From: CAYVHB01 sp964450865
GTDB lineage: Bacteria; Bacillota; Clostridia; Saccharofermentanales; UBA5734
Length of the DNA: 64,000 nucleotides
Direction: 5' to 3'
Assembly (NCBI GenBank): GCA_964450865.1
Contig: CAYVHB010000007.1
Location: 1-64,000, forward strand
A program made the position numbers and the translations under genes. Positions 63,013 through 64,000 of the stretch are shown here, in pieces. A model generated the notes under the pieces. It made no database searches and had not been told where the DNA came from. It worked only from the letters and a program-made list of their open reading frames with translations. Positions within the stretch are counted from its first letter, which is position 1. Each line of letters opens with the position of its first letter.

Positions 63013-64000
63013 GTGAAAAATCCGCGTAAAAAATGGACGGTCCTGATTGTAGTTCTGATTATCGCATTGGCCGCTGGCGGGGGACTCTGGTATTATCTGA
63101 CGCAATCCGGTCAGCAATCGACCGAGTCGACGCAAAAGTATCAGACATATTCGACCAGGACCGGAACGTTGACGGTGTCTGTGCAGACCACCGGCACAAT
63201 CGATCCGGGCGCTGATCTGTCGATCCGCGCCGCTGCGGCGGCAATGGTCGCTGACATCCAGGTTGCCGCCGGCGATACCGTAGCCAGCGGTGATGTCATC
63301 CTGACCTATGATCTGCAATCGATACGCGATCATATTAGCCAGCTCGAAACCAGCCTGGCCAGCCTTAACAGCCAGCTGACCAGCCAGCAGAGCATCACGG
63401 GCTCAACCTATGTGACAGCTCCAGTCAAAGGACGGATCAAGCTGCTCAAGGCGGATGAGGATGACCTGGTCGCCGAGGTGATGGATACCTATGGCCAGCT
63501 TTGCGTGATTTCCACTGACGGCCAGATGAAAGTCACCTTTACACCAGTTGACGGCGTAACACTGGCCATTGGTGACAAAGTCAAGGTCGTAATCGGTTCA
63601 GCCACCAAAAGCGGCCTGATCACCGATGTAACGGATTCAGGTCAGCTGGTGGCCGTCATTGACAAGGACACTTATACGGCAGGCCGGAAAGTCACCATCA
63701 AAACCAGCAAAAACAAGATTGCCGGTACCGGTCGCCTCGCGGTGAACAAGCCACTGCCGATTATCGCCGCGACCGGCTCGATTCAGTCCGTTTATGTTTA
63801 CGAAAACAAATACGTCTACGCCGGGCGCAGTTTATTCAAGCTTGATGGCACGATCATCAATAGCAGCGTTTCTGACCTCATGGCCGAGCGTGAAGCCGTC
63901 TGGAGCGATCTGAAGACAGCCCGGGCCTTGCTGAAAAAGCCGACGGTGCAGGCGACACAGCCTGGAATCATCAGCTCCGTCGCGGTATCGGCCGAGCAAT
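63013..64000 (+). CDS. HlyD/MacA-type membrane-fusion protein, incomplete at window edge
   Basis: The plus frame is open from GTG 63013 to the window end, giving 329 residues. It has a membrane anchor (W-T-V-L-I-V-V-L-I-I-A-L, about 8-28) and then V-Q-T-T-G-T-I-D-P-G and V-A-A-G-D-T-V, the first lipoyl half. A short helical hairpin follows, then T-A-P-V-K-G-R-I for the second half. A second P-G-I-I-S-S-V-A-V appears near the edge, so the protein may hold two barrel-sandwich units. AAGAGG lies nine bases before the GTG. Such proteins pair with MacB-type ABC exporters, expected just outside. Confidence 0.8.
   Translation, partial: MKNPRKKWTVLIVVLIIALAAGGGLWYYLTQSGQQSTESTQKYQTYSTRTGTLTVSVQTTGTIDPGADLSIRAAAAAMVADIQVAAGDTVASGDVILTYDLQSIRDHISQLETSLASLNSQLTSQQSITGSTYVTAPVKGRIKLLKADEDDLVAEVMDTYGQLCVISTDGQMKVTFTPVDGVTLAIGDKVKVVIGSATKSGLITDVTDSGQLVAVIDKDTYTAGRKVTIKTSKNKIAGTGRLAVNKPLPIIAATGSIQSVYVYENKYVYAGRSLFKLDGTIINSSVSDLMAEREAVWSDLKTARALLKKPTVQATQPGIISSVAVSAEQ

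Noticed and set aside
62803..63333. A 176-codon minus-strand frame with repeated S-V-S-G-G-C-C.
   Set aside because: It overlaps the membrane-fusion gene on the other strand and gets its repeats from the intergenic direct repeat.

Overview
The window (about 57% GC by eye) reads as one contig of a strictly anaerobic, fermentative member of the Bacillota, probably class Clostridia. The basis is Firmicutes-type Shine-Dalgarno sites, an Agr-like GHKL/LytTR pair, a YtrA-type GntR-ABC operon, YhaO/YhaN, a type III glutamine synthetase, an electron-bifurcating NfnSL transhydrogenase and a ferredoxin-dependent Ech-type [NiFe] hydrogenase with its Hyp maturation genes. No rRNA, tRNA, CRISPR array or intact transposase was seen. 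A run of 100 N (61157-61256) is a scaffold gap.

Layout. 1-2900: a short HipA-like kinase, Rhs and repeat debris, a 47-bp tandem repeat and two membrane proteins. 2940-4990: a Crp/Fnr regulator, a rhodanese lipoprotein and thioredoxin, with a repeat-filled promoter region. 5450-11530: a surface module of CotH kinase with lamin-tail domains, a VTC-domain protein, a DUF4956 membrane protein and a Ser/Thr-rich lipoprotein. 11780-22550: a GH3 glycosidase, GntR-ABC-permease, and YhaO-YhaN. 22600-25150: a toroid-fold protein, a HEAT-like protein, a decayed methyltransferase and a second copy of the 66-bp repeat. 25150-28400: an AgrC/AgrA-like pair and an HD hydrolase. 28490-36880: a minus-strand redox block of NfnS, NfnL, a FAH-family protein, a ferredoxin-type aldo/keto reductase, a GlpA-like dehydrogenase, a second flavoprotein and a DUF1667 protein. 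37280-44410: ferritin, CHAD protein, alanine dehydrogenase, GlnN and an esterase. 44750-56360: echABCDEF followed by hypABFCDE. 56400-64000: a CoA-binding protein, an acetyltransferase, a serine hydrolase, MalQ, a DNA glycosylase, a sugar kinase and an incomplete membrane-fusion protein at the right edge.

How the parts fit. Ech couples oxidation of reduced ferredoxin to H2 release and ion translocation. NfnSL links ferredoxin and NADH to NADPH. GlnN and alanine dehydrogenase handle nitrogen. The Glp-like flavoproteins and the aldo/keto reductase probably feed electrons from polyol or hydroxyacid oxidation, but their substrates are not readable from sequence. Two genome habits stand out. Conserved enzymes repeatedly carry extra low-complexity linkers, and many intergenic regions hold short tandem or palindromic repeats.
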